DNA of 13,968 bases from Thermocrinis sp. (GTDB lineage: Bacteria; Aquificota; Aquificia; Aquificales; Aquificaceae), in the NCBI GenBank assembly GCA_022759285.1, contig JAEMPM010000159.1, forward strand, positions 1 through 13,968. The letters are read 5' to 3'. Under the pieces are notes generated by a model, which was given only the letters and a program-made list of their open reading frames with translations, was not told the origin of the DNA and did not search any database. This document shows positions 13,682 to 13,968 of the stretch, one piece after another. The first letter of the stretch is position 1. Each line of letters begins with the position of its first letter. The position numbers were made by a program, and so were the translations under genes.

Positions 13682-13688
13682 TTAAGCC

Positions 13689-13968
13689 ATGGGGCACTTA
13701 GAGGATAATTCCACATACTACTTTATCCCCGGCATTGGTATTTACAATCTGGATATAAAAAGGGCAAAAGCTGTAAAAATCCTATACGATTTCCTAGACG
13801 AAGTTGGAGAAATTGATAGATTAAAGAACTTAGATTACTTGGGCGATGTAAGAGAGGTTATTGATGGAACAAGACATTCAAGATTTGATTACATCGCCTT
13901 AACTTTTGTTCTGATAGATAACTGGGCTCAAATAGCAAAAGAAATTCACGCAACTTCAGAGGTAAATA
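13689..13968 (+). CDS. N-terminal part of an AT-rich gene, possibly a divergent HD-domain protein (3' truncated)
   Basis: An open frame runs from ATG 13689 to the right edge, 93 codons. The protein begins MGHLEDNSTYYFIPGIGIYN and continues with a helix-rich stretch (DIKRAKAVKILYDFLDEVGE). It then reads VIDGTRHSRFDYIALTFVLI, which recalls the N-terminal HD motif region of dGTPase/SAMHD1-type phosphohydrolases (HxRFEHS). The expected metal-binding His is replaced by Tyr (RFDY), so either the assignment is wrong or the site is altered. Base composition over the three full lines 13741-13920 is about 33% G+C by count, lower than the core genes (roughly 40-50% in lines sampled), a possible sign of transfer. 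It diverges from the flavoprotein gene across a region with two inverted repeats. Function unknown. Confidence 0.6.
   Translation, partial: MGHLEDNSTYYFIPGIGIYNLDIKRAKAVKILYDFLDEVGEIDRLKNLDYLGDVREVIDGTRHSRFDYIALTFVLIDNWAQIAKEIHATSEVN

Noticed and set aside
1..13968. CRISPR array, insertion sequence, prophage or toxin-antitoxin module
   Set aside because: No regularly spaced repeats, transposase motifs, terminal inverted repeats, phage genes or small paired toxin-antitoxin genes were seen.

Overview
The window looks like chromosomal DNA of a thermophilic bacterium of the Aquificaceae type (Aquifex / Hydrogenobacter / Thermocrinis group). This rests on gene content: ordinary bacterial core genes (gap, fabZ, dapF, ispF, argD, alr) packed tightly around an ATP-dependent DNA ligase of the archaeal kind and an archaeal-style KaiC-like ATPase with its partner regulator. 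The proteins are rich in Lys, Glu, Arg and Val. The assignment is an inference; no rRNA or other taxonomic marker is present. Coding density is very high. No intergenic stretch reaches 300 bases, and the longest is 114 bases (13575-13688).

Layout. (1) 1-116: the last 37 codons of an unidentified plus-strand gene. (2) 187-3218, minus strand: an operon-like series read fabZ, KaiC-like ATPase, near-KaiC HTH regulator, gap. (3) 3219-3235: a 17-base divergent gap between fabZ and lig that seems to carry a -10 element for each direction. (4) 3236-4954, plus: ATP-dependent DNA ligase. (5) 4956-5029, minus: a tRNA with a CAU anticodon, starting one base past the ligase stop. (6) 5050-6435, plus: an FAD/NAD(P) disulfide-reductase-family oxidoreductase. 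(7) 6401-13574, minus: an unbroken run read nitronate-monooxygenase-like flavoprotein, alr, class I aminotransferase, argD, ispF, dapF, membrane diguanylate cyclase, with small gaps or overlaps throughout. (8) 13575-13688: a divergent intergenic region holding two inverted repeats. (9) 13689 to the right edge, plus: the start of an AT-rich gene, possibly a divergent HD-domain protein.

How the genes fit together. The long minus-strand run groups enzymes that feed cell-wall and amino-acid synthesis: DapF makes meso-diaminopimelate, Alr makes D-alanine, and ArgD and the class I aminotransferase could serve arginine, lysine or aspartate metabolism. IspF supplies isoprenoids. The fabZ operon joins fatty-acid elongation to glycolysis/gluconeogenesis (gap), with an uncharacterised KaiC-like signalling pair between them.

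The most interesting signals are: the KaiC/near-KaiC pair inside a core-metabolism operon; a repeated pattern in which genes lacking a Shine-Dalgarno site have a -10-like hexamer 6-9 bases before the start codon (exactly 7 in four of seven cases), suggesting leaderless mRNAs; an IspF whose conserved threonine loop is replaced and shortened; and an operator-like inverted repeat upstream of the low-GC gene at the right edge. Position-level claims come from reading the sequence. Family assignments come from recognised motifs, not from database searches.
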